64,000 nucleotides of DNA from Derxia gummosa DSM 723 (lineage in GTDB: Bacteria; Pseudomonadota; Gammaproteobacteria; Burkholderiales; Burkholderiaceae_E). A program made the position numbers and the translations under genes. The stretch is from the NCBI RefSeq assembly GCF_000482785.1, contig NZ_AXWS01000008.1, positions 62,001 to 126,000 of the forward strand, given 5' to 3'. Of the stretch, positions 44,854 through 53,504 are shown piece by piece (position 1 is the first letter of the stretch; every line of letters starts with the position of its first letter). The notes under the pieces are model-generated. The model was not told where the DNA came from and ran no database searches. It saw only the letters and a list, made by a program, of their open reading frames with translations.

Positions 44854-45846
44854 ATGCGCCAGCGACAACTCGGCCCGTTCACCGTCAGCGCCATCGGCCT
44901 CGGCTGCATGAACCTCAGCCATGCCTACGGCGTCCCGCCGTCGCCCGAGCAGGGCGCGCAGGTGCTGCTCAAGGCGCTCGACCTCGGCTGCACGCTGTTC
45001 GATACCGCCGCGCTCTACGGCTTCGGCGCCAACGAGGAGCTGGTCGGCAAGGTGCTCGCGCCGCATCGCAGCCGCTTCACGCTCGCGAGCAAGTGCGGCA
45101 TGCAGGGCGTGGGCGGCAAGCGCGTGATCGACGGCCGCCCGGCCACGCTGCGCGCCACCTGCGAGGACAGCCTGCGCCGCCTGCGCACCGACGTGATCGA
45201 CCTCTACTACCTGCACCGCTGGGACAAGGCGGTGCCGATCGAGGACTCGGTGGGCGCGCTGGCCGACCTCGTGAAGCAAGGGAAGATCCGCGCGATCGGC
45301 CTGTCGGAAGTGTCGGCCGCGACGCTGCGCCGCGCGCATGCGGTGCATCCCATCACCGCCGTGCAGACCGAGTACTCGCTGTGGACGCGCAATGCCGAGG
45401 TGGCCGTGCTCGATGCCTGCAAGCAGCTGGGCACGGCCTTCGTCGCCTTCAGCCCGGTGGCGCGCGGCTTCCTCACCGGCGCGCTGCGCGACGTGGCCAC
45501 GCTCGACGCCAAGGACATCCGCCGGGCGATGCCGCGCTTCGCGCCCGACAACTACGCGGCCAACCTCCGGTTGCTCGAAGCCTTCGAGGCGCTCGCCGCG
45601 CAGGCGGGCGTGACGCCGGCCCAACTCGCGCTTGCGTGGCTGCTGGCGCAGGGCGATCACATCATCCCGATCCCGGGCACGACGAGCCTCGCGCATCTGG
45701 CCGACAACCTCGCGGCGGCCGACCTCGACCTGCCGGCCGAGGTGCTGGCGCGCGCGGGCGAGCTGATCAACGCGGGCAATGTGGTCGGGCCGCGCTATCC
45801 GGCGGCGGTGCAGGTCGAGATCGATACCGAGGAAGTGCCGAGCTGA
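44854..45846 (+). CDS. aldo/keto reductase
   Basis: The 330-residue product is an NADPH-dependent (beta/alpha)8 aldo/keto reductase of the YakC/AKR13 type. The catalytic tetrad is readable: Asp in LFDTAALYGFGANEELVGK, Tyr in AALYG, Lys in TLASKCGMQ and His in YYLHRWDK. The cofactor end has IIPIPGTTSLAHLADNLAA. It has a strong AAGGAG site. It lies just downstream of the lig operon behind a hairpin, so it may be only partly cotranscribed. A role in reducing an aromatic aldehyde is possible but unproven. Confidence 0.92.
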   Translation: MRQRQLGPFTVSAIGLGCMNLSHAYGVPPSPEQGAQVLLKALDLGCTLFDTAALYGFGANEELVGKVLAPHRSRFTLASKCGMQGVGGKRVIDGRPATLRATCEDSLRRLRTDVIDLYYLHRWDKAVPIEDSVGALADLVKQGKIRAIGLSEVSAATLRRAHAVHPITAVQTEYSLWTRNAEVAVLDACKQLGTAFVAFSPVARGFLTGALRDVATLDAKDIRRAMPRFAPDNYAANLRLLEAFEALAAQAGVTPAQLALAWLLAQGDHIIPIPGTTSLAHLADNLAAADLDLPAEVLARAGELINAGNVVGPRYPAAVQVEIDTEEVPS

Positions 45847-45855
45847 TCGGCCAGG

Positions 45856-45894
45856 GGCCTGTCGGCGCACGCGGCCGCGCCGCGCCGACAGGCC
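45856..45894. terminator. bidirectional hairpin between convergent genes
   Basis: GGCCTGTCGGCGC (45856-45868) pairs with GCGCCGACAGGCC (45882-45894), a perfect 13-bp stem with a 13-nt loop, in the gap between the convergent aldo/keto reductase and HAF-repeat genes. Confidence 0.6.
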
Positions 45895-45933
45895 GTCGCG
45901 CGGGGCGCCGACGAGCGCAGTGCACGGCCGTCG

Positions 45934-47412
45934 TCAGCGGTCGCAGTGCCGGCCGCCACGCTTCGCCCTCGCCGCGTCGTCATCATCCCGGCCGCAGCCG
46001 TGCCACGGGTGATGATGGTGATGCCCGCCGCGCGGCACGAGCAGCAGCGCCTGCGTGAGCACCGGCGTGGATTCGTTGCTGCCGGCGGACCGCGCGATGG
46101 CGAGGATTTCGCCGCGATCGTTGACCGCCACCGCGCGGCTGATGATGACCGGCAGGGTCCGGTCAGCCGGATCGACGAGATCGTTGAGGTCCTGGAAAGG
46201 CTGGCCGTCGAAGGACACCACGCCGCGATTGCCGTCGATCTCGCCCGAGCCGGGCCAGTAGTAGGGCGCCTCGCCCACCACCACGCCGTGGTTGTTGAGC
46301 GCCAGCGCGATGCTGTTGCTGGAGCCGCCGGCATCGTGGCCGAGGCTGCCGAGGTCGGTCATCTTCCCGTCATCCCACAGGAAGCCGTGATTGCCGAACG
46401 GGCCCCTGGCGGTCCCGACCAGGGCCATGCCGACCACCTGGCCGCGATCGTTGATCGCGGTCGGCGTCGACATGCAGCCGCCCGGGTTCGATGCGTCGAG
46501 GTCGCCGAGCCGCGTGAGGGTGCCGCCCGACCAGATCACCGCGCACTGGCTTCGCATCACGCCGTCCACCCAGAAATCGACAAGGCCGGTCATGGTGCCC
46601 TGGCGGTTCATGAAGTCCACGCCGGCGGCCATGGTCCGGCCTTCGGGGTCGGTGCCCAGTATCTCCAGCTCGCGCGCCTGGCCGTTGGTCCAGACCACGG
46701 GGCGCGGCCCCTTGTTCACGCCGTTCTCGTAACGGAAGGCGAGCCCGGCCACCACGCCCGAATCGTTGACCGCATTGGCCCAGCTCATGCCGTAGCCCTG
46801 GGCATCGGTCCAGGGCGTGCCGAGATTGGTGAGCCGGCCGCCCTGCCAGCTGAACGCGCGCAAGCCCAGATTGACGCCGTCGCGGAAGTAGGTGGACATG
46901 CCCACGACCTGACCCGATGACGACAGGCCGCGCGCGGAGCTGTAGGTCTCGGCGGGAAAACGCGCGGGCAGGGCGCCGTCCACCAGCACGCGGATGCGCG
47001 TCATGCGTCCGTCCTGCCACAGGAAGGCGCGGCCGCCTTCGTAGCGTTCCCAGGGCTTGTTCAGCACCGGCGCGTCGCCCGCAACCTGACCGGCATCGTT
47101 GACGAAGCTGCCGATCGTTCCGCTGAACACCCCCTGCTCGCTGCCGAAATGGCCCAGCTCGATGAGCTGCCCGCGCGACCACAGCAGCCCGATCGGATCC
47201 CGGAGGCCGCCGGGCGAGTAGTCGCCGGAGCGCAGCGTGACCAGGCCCCGGTTGTTGAGTGCGCGGGGCATCGAATAGCCCGTCGGCCACTCCGGCGTGC
47301 CGCCGTAGCCGAGGCCACCGAGGTTGACGATGTCGTACATCGGCTCGGCCGCGACCGGGGTGCCGAGCGTGGCCGCGAGCAGGAGCGCGGCGAGGGACAG
47401 GCAAGGGTTCAT
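45934..47412 (-). CDS. exported HAF-repeat protein, copy 1
   Basis: The 492-residue product has a Sec signal peptide (cleavage after about residue 22, PVAA|EP). It is then built from repeats of about 50-60 residues with the pattern A-x-N-x-x-G-x-V-V-G and H-A-F/R-A-F-x-W-x-x-G-x-x-x-x-L-G, for example AFLWQDGRMTRI, AFSWQGGRLTNLG and GFLWDDGKMTDLGSLG. This is the extracellular HAF repeat family, probably a beta-propeller. Function is unknown. The C terminus carries a His run (GGHHHHHPWHGCG), then DDDD and a final HCDR. It is a same-length tandem paralogue of the gene 28 bp upstream. The start at 47412 was set by the signal peptide. Confidence 0.85.
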   Translation of the reverse strand: MNPCLSLAALLLAATLGTPVAAEPMYDIVNLGGLGYGGTPEWPTGYSMPRALNNRGLVTLRSGDYSPGGLRDPIGLLWSRGQLIELGHFGSEQGVFSGTIGSFVNDAGQVAGDAPVLNKPWERYEGGRAFLWQDGRMTRIRVLVDGALPARFPAETYSSARGLSSSGQVVGMSTYFRDGVNLGLRAFSWQGGRLTNLGTPWTDAQGYGMSWANAVNDSGVVAGLAFRYENGVNKGPRPVVWTNGQARELEILGTDPEGRTMAAGVDFMNRQGTMTGLVDFWVDGVMRSQCAVIWSGGTLTRLGDLDASNPGGCMSTPTAINDRGQVVGMALVGTARGPFGNHGFLWDDGKMTDLGSLGHDAGGSSNSIALALNNHGVVVGEAPYYWPGSGEIDGNRGVVSFDGQPFQDLNDLVDPADRTLPVIISRAVAVNDRGEILAIARSAGSNESTPVLTQALLLVPRGGHHHHHPWHGCGRDDDDAARAKRGGRHCDR

Positions 47413-47440
47413 GGAGATCTCCTGGCGTGGGGCGCGACCG

Positions 47441-48919
47441 TCAGCGGTCGCAGTGCCAGCCGCCGCGCTTCGCGCTCGCCGCGTCGTCGTCATCCCGGCC
47501 GCAGCCGTGCCAGCGGTGATGCCGGTGGTGGTGATGCCAGCCGCGCGGCACGAGCAGCAGCGCCTGCGTGAGCATCGGCGAATCGTTGCTCTCGTTGGAC
47601 CGGGCGACGACGAGGATGTCGCCGCGATCGTTCACGGCCACCGCCGTGCGGATCACGAGCCGCGCCACGTCGGCCGGATCGACGAGCGTGTTGAGATCGA
47701 CGAAGGGTTCGCCGTCGATCGACACCACCGCATGCTCGCCGACCGGCTGGCCGTCCTGGTCGTACACCTCCGATTCGCCGACCGCGACGCCGCGTTCGTT
47801 CATCGCGGTGACGGCGCTGTAGCTGAAGCCGCCGGCGCCGGTCTGGAGCGCGCCGAGATCGGTCGCCCGGCCGTCCTCCCACCGGAAGCCGTGCACGCCG
47901 AGGAACTCGCTGCCCACGCCCCAGGCCGTCGTGCCCGCGACCTGGCCGCGATCATTGATGGCGGTGACGACGCCGTAATCGCAGCCGCCGATGCCGGGCA
48001 CGAAGTCGTCGATGATGATGGCCCGCCCGCCCGACCAGAGCATCGCGCAGGTGCCGCGCAGCTGGTGATCGACATACCACTGGGCCGAGCCGCCGATGAG
48101 GCCATGCCGGTTGATGACCGTCGCCTCCGACTGCGAGTTGCCCTCGGCGTCGGTGCCCAGGTCGGGCAGGCGGTGGATGCTGCCGCCGGCCCAGAAGACC
48201 GCGCGCGGCCCCCTGTTGACGCCGCCCACGTAGTCGAAGGCGGTGCCGACCACGGTGCCCGATTCATTCAGCGCGCGCGCCCAGCTCATGCCGTAGCCGC
48301 GCGCGTCGGTGCCGAGGGTGCCGAGGTTGGTCATGCGCCCGCCCTGCCAGCTGAAGGCGCGCAGGCCGAGGTCGGTGCCGTCGCGGTAGTAGCTCGACAT
48401 GCCGACCACCTGGCCCGATCCGCTGATCGCGACACCCCGGCTCTGCGACTCGTTCGTGTAGCGCGCGGGCGGCCTGCCCTCGACGAGCAGGCCGAGGTCG
48501 GTCATGCGCCCGTCCTGCCAGACGAAGGCATGGGTGCCGCGCAGCGGTTCCCACGGGTACATGACGACGAGCGATTCCCCCGTGATCTGGCCGGCGTCAT
48601 TGATGGCGCGCGGCACGGTGCAGCAGATGTAGAGCGGATAGCTGCCGAGATAGGGCAGCTGCGTGAGCGTGCCGCGCGACCAGAGCGCGGGGCGCGGATC
48701 GCGCGCGATGCCCTCGGTCGCGTAATCGACCGAGGTGAGCGTGACCTGGCGCCGGTTGTTGAGCGCGTAGGGGACGGTGCGGCCGCTGGGATATTCGGGC
48801 GTGTTGCCGTAGCCGAAGCTGCCGAGGTTGATGACGTCGTACTCGGGCTCGGCGGCCAGCGCGGTCGTGGCCATGACGGCCGCCAGCGCGAGCGCGGCCA
48901 GGGGTGTTGCTCGGTCCAT
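47441..48919 (-). CDS. exported HAF-repeat protein, copy 2
   Basis: The 492-residue product has a Sec signal peptide (cleavage after about residue 23, ALAA|EP) and the same HAF repeats as its neighbour, for example AFVWQDGRMTDLGLL, AFSWQGGRMTNLGTLG and GFRWEDGRATDLGALQ. The mature proteins align over their whole length and are exactly equal in size, but the body has diverged. The last segment is the most similar: a His-rich run, WHGCGRDDDDAA and HCDR. The two genes are 28 bp apart on one strand, so they form an operon created by tandem duplication. The conserved tail might bind metal or mediate attachment. The start was set by the signal peptide. Confidence 0.85.
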   Translation of the reverse strand: MDRATPLAALALAAVMATTALAAEPEYDVINLGSFGYGNTPEYPSGRTVPYALNNRRQVTLTSVDYATEGIARDPRPALWSRGTLTQLPYLGSYPLYICCTVPRAINDAGQITGESLVVMYPWEPLRGTHAFVWQDGRMTDLGLLVEGRPPARYTNESQSRGVAISGSGQVVGMSSYYRDGTDLGLRAFSWQGGRMTNLGTLGTDARGYGMSWARALNESGTVVGTAFDYVGGVNRGPRAVFWAGGSIHRLPDLGTDAEGNSQSEATVINRHGLIGGSAQWYVDHQLRGTCAMLWSGGRAIIIDDFVPGIGGCDYGVVTAINDRGQVAGTTAWGVGSEFLGVHGFRWEDGRATDLGALQTGAGGFSYSAVTAMNERGVAVGESEVYDQDGQPVGEHAVVSIDGEPFVDLNTLVDPADVARLVIRTAVAVNDRGDILVVARSNESNDSPMLTQALLLVPRGWHHHHRHHRWHGCGRDDDDAASAKRGGWHCDR

Positions 48920-49015
48920 GTGCAGGCTCCTCCTCAAGGCGGAGCGGTGCGTTGCCGCCCCGGCTGCGCCCATCGTCGCCCCGCGTTTCGGCCGCAGGTG
49001 TTACGCGCAAGTGCC

Positions 49016-49029
49016 TGCAAGCGACTGCA
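49016..49029. repeat. near-copy of the TGCAA-N4-TTGCA palindrome
   Basis: TGCAA GCGA CTGCA differs from the motif at one base. It lies between the AraC stop and the HAF copy 2 start, about 100 bp upstream of the latter. Confidence 0.45.
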
Positions 49030-49052
49030 AGCGGAGGTTTCGGGCGACGGGC

Positions 49053-50021
49053 TCAGCCCTCGCCGCGCGCGGCCTCCTCGGCGAGACGGCGGCGGGCATG
49101 CAGCCGGAATTCGGTCGGCCGCATGCCGGTCTGCTTGCGGAAGAAACGCCCGAAGTAGGCCTCGTCGTCGAAGCCGAGCAGGGCCGCGATCTGCTTGACG
49201 CTGAGCGACGAATAGATGAGTTCGCGCTGGGCCTCGTGCACGACGCGGCCGTTGATGACATCGAGCGACGACATGCCGAGCAGCTCGCGGCACAGCCGCG
49301 TGAGCTGGCCCGCCGTCACGCCCAGCTCGGTCGCGTAGCTGTCCACGCCGCGCCGTTCGCGGAAGCGCGCATCCACCAGCGCGCGGAACTGCTCGATCTG
49401 CGCCGCCTTGCGCGTGCGCACGCCGCCGCCGTCGGGCGCGAGCGCGCCGAGCCGCGCGATCTGCACGAACAGCGCCGTCATTAGCGCCATGCCGGCCGCG
49501 ACCTGGCCGCGCGCATGCACCTGGGTCTCGCGCGCGATCGCGTCGAACAGCGGCATGAGCGCGTCGGCATGGCGCGAGGGCTCGTGCACCGCGATGACGG
49601 CCGGGCGGCGCAGCGTGTCGAGCAGCTCGGGCGCGGCGGCGGCGGCCATGTTTTCGAGCGGGCGCTGGGCGGCGGTGACGACCGGCCCGTCCACCTCGGG
49701 CGTGAAATGGAAGCCGTGCACCGAACGCGCCGGCGCGACGATGAGCGTGCCCGGCCTGACCGGCCACTTGCGGTCGTCGATGAAGGCTTCGCCGCCGCCG
49801 CTGCTCACGTAGAGCACCTGGATCAGCGAGTCGTGCAGGTGGGGCTTGATCTCCCAGTTGAAGGCGCTCGACCGTTCGGTGATGCGCTCGAACTGCACCA
49901 GCCCCTGCCAGTCGGGATCGGCCGCGTCGCCGTAGAGCGCGAAGTTGGGAACGCTGCGCGTGACGGCCGCCGGCGTGCGCGCGGGCGGGCTGGCGGGCTT
50001 GGGGTTTTCATCGAGTCGCAT
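49053..50021 (-). CDS. AraC-family regulator (PobR-like)
   Basis: The 322-residue product has an N-terminal cupin-type sensing domain (HLHDSLIQVLYVSSGGGEAFIDDR, then VAPARSVHGFHF) and two C-terminal AraC helix-turn-helix units. They end VKQIAALLGFDDEAYFGRFFRKQTGMRPTEFR. The layout is that of PobR-type activators of 4-hydroxybenzoate hydroxylase genes and related aromatic-acid operons. It diverges from the SDR/desaturase operon across a 236-bp gap containing a 14-bp direct repeat with 21-bp spacing, the typical AraC operator geometry, so it probably controls that operon. The ligand is not known. Confidence 0.92.
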   Translation of the reverse strand: MRLDENPKPASPPARTPAAVTRSVPNFALYGDAADPDWQGLVQFERITERSSAFNWEIKPHLHDSLIQVLYVSSGGGEAFIDDRKWPVRPGTLIVAPARSVHGFHFTPEVDGPVVTAAQRPLENMAAAAAPELLDTLRRPAVIAVHEPSRHADALMPLFDAIARETQVHARGQVAAGMALMTALFVQIARLGALAPDGGGVRTRKAAQIEQFRALVDARFRERRGVDSYATELGVTAGQLTRLCRELLGMSSLDVINGRVVHEAQRELIYSSLSVKQIAALLGFDDEAYFGRFFRKQTGMRPTEFRLHARRRLAEEAARGEG

Positions 50022-50024
50022 GCA

Positions 50025-50059
50025 GGAATTGTCCGGTTGTTGGCTGGATTTGTCGATTT
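50025..50059 (+). promoter_or_regulatory. 21-bp-spaced direct repeat, candidate AraC operator
   Basis: GGAATTGTCCGGTT (50025-50038) and GGATTTGTCGATTT (50046-50059) match at 10 of 14 positions and are two helical turns apart, right at the divergent AraC start. This is the expected form of an AraC-type binding site. Confidence 0.5.
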
Positions 50060-50083
50060 ACCGGCCGGGCCGCCGCCGAGGAT

Positions 50084-50122
50084 GATCCTCCCCCATCGAG
50101 ACAGCATTTCACCGGGAGGATC
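50084..50122. promoter_or_regulatory. 9-bp inverted repeat in the AraC/SDR divergent region
   Basis: GATCCTCCC (50084-50092) and GGGAGGATC (50114-50122) are perfectly complementary with a 21-base spacer. They could form a leader hairpin or a second protein site upstream of the SDR operon. Confidence 0.4.
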
Positions 50123-50257
50123 GAGCTTGAAAACGCTTGCAGTCCAAGGCCATGCCGCTTGTCGGGCGGTCATCGAACATTGCTGCGCTGCGCCGGAATC
50201 GTCTGGTTGCGCGCAGCCGCAGGTCTGCGGGTTTTCCCGCGTTTCGCGGAGGCCGGC

Positions 50258-51097
50258 ATGAGCGCCGCGCGTGGCGGCTGGCTCGCGCTGGCCGGGCGCG
50301 TGGTGGTCGTGACCGGCGCGGCGAGCGGCATCGGCGCGGCGGTGGCCGAGGGCGCGGCGCGGCTCGGCGCGCGGGTCGCGCTGCTCGACCGTGACGGCCC
50401 CGGCGCGGCGCGCCACGCGGCCCGGCTCGCGGCCGAGGGCGCCGACACGCTCGCGCTGCAATGCGACATCGCCGACGAGGCTGCCGTGGCCGCCGCCGCC
50501 GCCCGTGTCGAGCGCGAACTGGGGCCGGCCGACGGCCTCGTCAACAACGCCGGCATGCTGCGCGCCGGCGCGCTCGGCGAGGTGAGCCTGGCCGACTGGA
50601 ACGCGGTGCTCGGCGTCAACCTCACGGGCTATCTGCTGTGCTCGCGCAGCTTCGGCGCGCAGATGACGGCGCGCGGTCGCGGCAGCATCGTCAACATCGC
50701 GTCGATCGCCGCCTGCCATCCGCAGACGCGCAGCGGTGCCTACAGCGCGAGCAAGGCCGGCGTGCTGCTGCTGTCGCGCCAGATGGCGGCCGAATGGGGG
50801 CCGCTCGGCGTGCGCAGCAACGCCGTCTGCCCCGGAATGATCCGCACCGCGCTGAGCGAAAAGTTCTACGAGCAGCCGGGCTTCGAGCAGAAGCGCGCCG
50901 CCATCACCGCGAGCCGGCGCATCGGCCGGCCCGACGACATCGCCGATGTCGCGCTCTTCCTGCTCAGCGACCGCGCCGGCTATGTGAACGGCGCCGAGCT
51001 GATGGTGGACGGCGGCATGAGCAGCATGCTCATGGACCTCGTCCCGCGCCCCGGCTTCAACGACACCGGCGCCGAGCGCCAGGCCGCGGCCGCCTAG
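50258..51097 (+). CDS. SDR-family dehydrogenase
   Basis: The 279-residue product is a classical short-chain dehydrogenase. The cofactor motif is VVVVTGAASGIGAAVAEGAA, the NAG structural motif is VNNAGM, and the catalytic residues are in IVNIASIAACHPQTRSGAYSASKAG (Ser, Tyr-x-x-x-Lys). It probably oxidises a secondary alcohol, with an Asp after the second strand favouring NAD. The ATG at 50258 has a CGGAGG site. It is the first gene of an operon with a flavin desaturase, which suggests it makes the ketone that the desaturase uses. Confidence 0.93.
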   Translation: MSAARGGWLALAGRVVVVTGAASGIGAAVAEGAARLGARVALLDRDGPGAARHAARLAAEGADTLALQCDIADEAAVAAAAARVERELGPADGLVNNAGMLRAGALGEVSLADWNAVLGVNLTGYLLCSRSFGAQMTARGRGSIVNIASIAACHPQTRSGAYSASKAGVLLLSRQMAAEWGPLGVRSNAVCPGMIRTALSEKFYEQPGFEQKRAAITASRRIGRPDDIADVALFLLSDRAGYVNGAELMVDGGMSSMLMDLVPRPGFNDTGAERQAAAA

Positions 51098-51286
51098 GCG
51101 CGCGCAGTACCGGCCAGGCCCGGCCGGCTGCGCCGCCGGGCAGCGCGCCACCGCAACGAGCCGGGCCGCGCGCCCCGGCAGCGAGCCGGGCCGCGCCCGC
51201 CAACCGACCCAATTCCGCCCCGCGCACATTGCACCGGCCGCGCCCGCGCGCCGCCGGCAGGGGCGACCTTTGGCTGGAGGAATGAC

Positions 51287-53173
51287 ATGGCAAGCAACCC
51301 GACGGCGACCGCCTCCGCGCGGCCGCTCGACTGCGACCTGCTCGTGATCGGCGCGGGCGCGGGCGGTCTCGCGACCGCCATCACCGCGAAGAAGCACGGC
51401 CTCGACGTGATCGTCATCGAGAAGGACCGCTTCTTCGGCGGCACCACCGCCTTCTCGGGCGGCGTGCTGTGGATACCGGGCAATCCGGTGTCGGCCCGTG
51501 CCGGCGCGCGCGACAGCCGCGAGGCCGCGCGCGACTACCTGCGCGCCGAGACCGGCGCCTTCTACGACGACGCGGCGGTCGAGGCCTTTCTGGACGCCGG
51601 CCCGCGCATGGTCGAATGGTTCGAGCGCGAGACCGAAGTCAAGTTCGTGCCGACGCTCTATCCCGACTACCACCCGACGCAACCCGGCGGCGTGGACATC
51701 GGCCGCTCGATCCTCGCCGCGCCTTACGACATCCGCAATCTCGGCGCCGACATGGCTCGGCTGCGCCCGCCGCTCGCGACCATCACCTTCATCGGGATGA
51801 TGTTCAACTCGTCGAATGCGGATCTGAAGCACTTCTTCAACGCCACGCGCTCGCTCGCGTCGGCGATGTACGTGACGAAGCGGCTCGCCGCGCATCTGAA
51901 GGAGCTGCTGCTGTACCGGCGCGGCGTGCAGGTCACGAGCGGCAACGCACTCGCGGCGCGGCTCGCGAAGACGGCGCTGTCGCTCGGCATCCCGATCCGC
52001 ACGAGCACGCCGGCGCGCGAGCTGATCGTCGAGGGCGATCGCGTGACCGGCGCGCTCGCGGCCGGGCCGGACGGCGAGCTGCGCATCCGCGCGCGGCGCG
52101 GCGTGGTGCTGGCGAGCGGTGGCTTCTCGCATGACCTGCAACGGCTGCGCGCCGCCTATCCGCATGTGAAGCGCGGCGGCGAGCATCTGTCGCCGGTGCC
52201 CGAGGCCAATACCGGCGACGGCGCGCGGCTGGCCGAGCGCGCGGGCGGCACGGTCCCGCTGCGTTTCGGCCAGGCGGCGGCGTGGATGCCGGTGTCGCGC
52301 GTGCCGATGGCGGGCGGGCGCAGCGGCGTGTTCCCGCATCTGCTCGACCGCTACAAGCCGGGGATCATCGGCGTGACGCGCCAGGGCCGGCGCTTCTGCA
52401 ACGAGAGCGAGAGCTATCACGACGTCGGCGCCGCGATGATCGAAGCCTGCAAGGGCGAGCGCGAGACGGCGATGTGGCTCGTCTGCGATCACGCGACGAT
52501 CCGCAAGTACGGCCTCGGCTTTGCCAAGCCGGCGCCGGTGCCGCTCGGGCCGCTGATCCGCAAGGGCTATCTGTTCAAGGGCGCGACGCTGGCCGAGCTG
52601 GGCGCCAAGGCCGGCATCGACGGCGCGGCGCTCGAAGCGACGGTGCGCGAATACAACCAGGGCGCAATTCACGGCGAGGACCGGCAGTTCGGGCGCGGCA
52701 CGACCTCGTTCAACCGCTACCTCGCCGATCCGGCCAATCAGCCCAACCCCTGCGTCGCGCCGGTCGGCGCCGGGCCGTACTACGCGGTCAAGGTGATCAT
52801 GGGCGACCTCGGCACCTTCGACGGCATCCGCACCGACACCGTCGGCCGCGTGCTGCGCGAAGGCGGCGACGCCATCGACGGCCTCTACGCCGTGGGCAAC
52901 GACCGCGCCAGCATGATGGGCGGCAACTACCCCGGCGCCGGCATCACGCTCGGGCCGATCATGACCTTCGGCTGGATCACGGGGCGGCATGTGGCGGGCG
53001 TCGACGACGCGGCGGCGTCGGACCTGGCGGCCGACGCGGGGCGCGCGGCCCTCGCGCGAGCACGGCCCGCCGATGCGAGCGTGACGGCCGATGCCCACGC
53101 CGCCACGGTGCCGGCCGCCCTCGCGCCGCCCGCTCACGAACTCGTCGCGCGCGGAGCCGGCCATGTCGCCTAA
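51287..53173 (+). CDS. KstD-type FAD-dependent desaturase
   Basis: The 628-residue product is a flavoprotein of the 3-ketosteroid delta1-dehydrogenase/fumarate-reductase superfamily. N-terminal DLLVIGAGAGGLATAITAKK binds FAD. GGTTAFSGGVLWIPGNPVS, GRRFCNESESYHDVGAAM and GAGPYYAVKVIMGDLGTFDG followed by NYPGAGITLGPIMTFGWITGRH are typical of KstD and related alicyclic-ketone desaturases. It should introduce a double bond next to a ring ketone. An extra 50 residues at the C terminus are Ala-rich. The stop overlaps the next gene by 11 bp. With the flanking SDRs this fits conversion of a hydroxycyclohexane acid toward an aromatic ring. A steroid substrate is less likely because no other steroid genes are present. 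Confidence 0.88.
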   Translation: MASNPTATASARPLDCDLLVIGAGAGGLATAITAKKHGLDVIVIEKDRFFGGTTAFSGGVLWIPGNPVSARAGARDSREAARDYLRAETGAFYDDAAVEAFLDAGPRMVEWFERETEVKFVPTLYPDYHPTQPGGVDIGRSILAAPYDIRNLGADMARLRPPLATITFIGMMFNSSNADLKHFFNATRSLASAMYVTKRLAAHLKELLLYRRGVQVTSGNALAARLAKTALSLGIPIRTSTPARELIVEGDRVTGALAAGPDGELRIRARRGVVLASGGFSHDLQRLRAAYPHVKRGGEHLSPVPEANTGDGARLAERAGGTVPLRFGQAAAWMPVSRVPMAGGRSGVFPHLLDRYKPGIIGVTRQGRRFCNESESYHDVGAAMIEACKGERETAMWLVCDHATIRKYGLGFAKPAPVPLGPLIRKGYLFKGATLAELGAKAGIDGAALEATVREYNQGAIHGEDRQFGRGTTSFNRYLADPANQPNPCVAPVGAGPYYAVKVIMGDLGTFDGIRTDTVGRVLREGGDAIDGLYAVGNDRASMMGGNYPGAGITLGPIMTFGWITGRHVAGVDDAAASDLAADAGRAALARARPADASVTADAHAATVPAALAPPAHELVARGAGHVA

Positions 53174-53504
53174 GCCGCTCGTCGATCACCGCATCTACAC
53201 GATCGTGCCGCGCCGCATGGCCGAGTTCCTCGACGTGTTCGACCGGCTCGCGATGCCGATCCTGCTGGAGACGCTCGGCCATCCGATCGGCTTCCACACC
53301 AGCCTCGTCGGGCCGCAGAACCAGTTCGTCCACCTCTGGGGCTATGACGACCTCGCCGACTACGAGCGGCGCAGCGCGCGGCGCGATTCGCATCCCGACT
53401 TCCCGGCCTATCTCCAGGCGTCGGCGCATCTGATCGTCGCTCAGGAGACGCGGCTGATCCGCGCCGTCGCGCTGCCGAGCGTGAAGGGCTGGCGTCATGG
53501 CTGA
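53163..53504 (+). CDS. NIPSNAP-family protein
   Basis: The 113-residue product has the NIPSNAP ferredoxin-like pattern: VDHRIYTIVPRRMAEFLDVF, then IGFHTSLVGPQNQFVHLWGYDDLADYERR. It is a small dimeric alpha-beta-barrel type protein whose biochemical role is not established, often encoded within degradation operons. The ATG at 53163 overlaps the end of the desaturase gene by 11 bp and its stop overlaps the next SDR start by 8 bp, so all three are translationally coupled and probably used in equal amounts. Confidence 0.88.
   Translation: MSPKPLVDHRIYTIVPRRMAEFLDVFDRLAMPILLETLGHPIGFHTSLVGPQNQFVHLWGYDDLADYERRSARRDSHPDFPAYLQASAHLIVAQETRLIRAVALPSVKGWRHG

Noticed and set aside
49823-53164. Minus-strand open frame of over 1100 codons opposite the SDR and desaturase genes
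   Set aside because: It crosses several real genes and a promoter region and shows no domain; it is a GC artefact.
51287-53173. Steroid degradation as the role of the KstD-type gene
   Set aside because: No other steroid-ring genes (kshA, hsa, kstR-like) are present; the SDR/NIPSNAP/Liv context fits smaller ring acids better.
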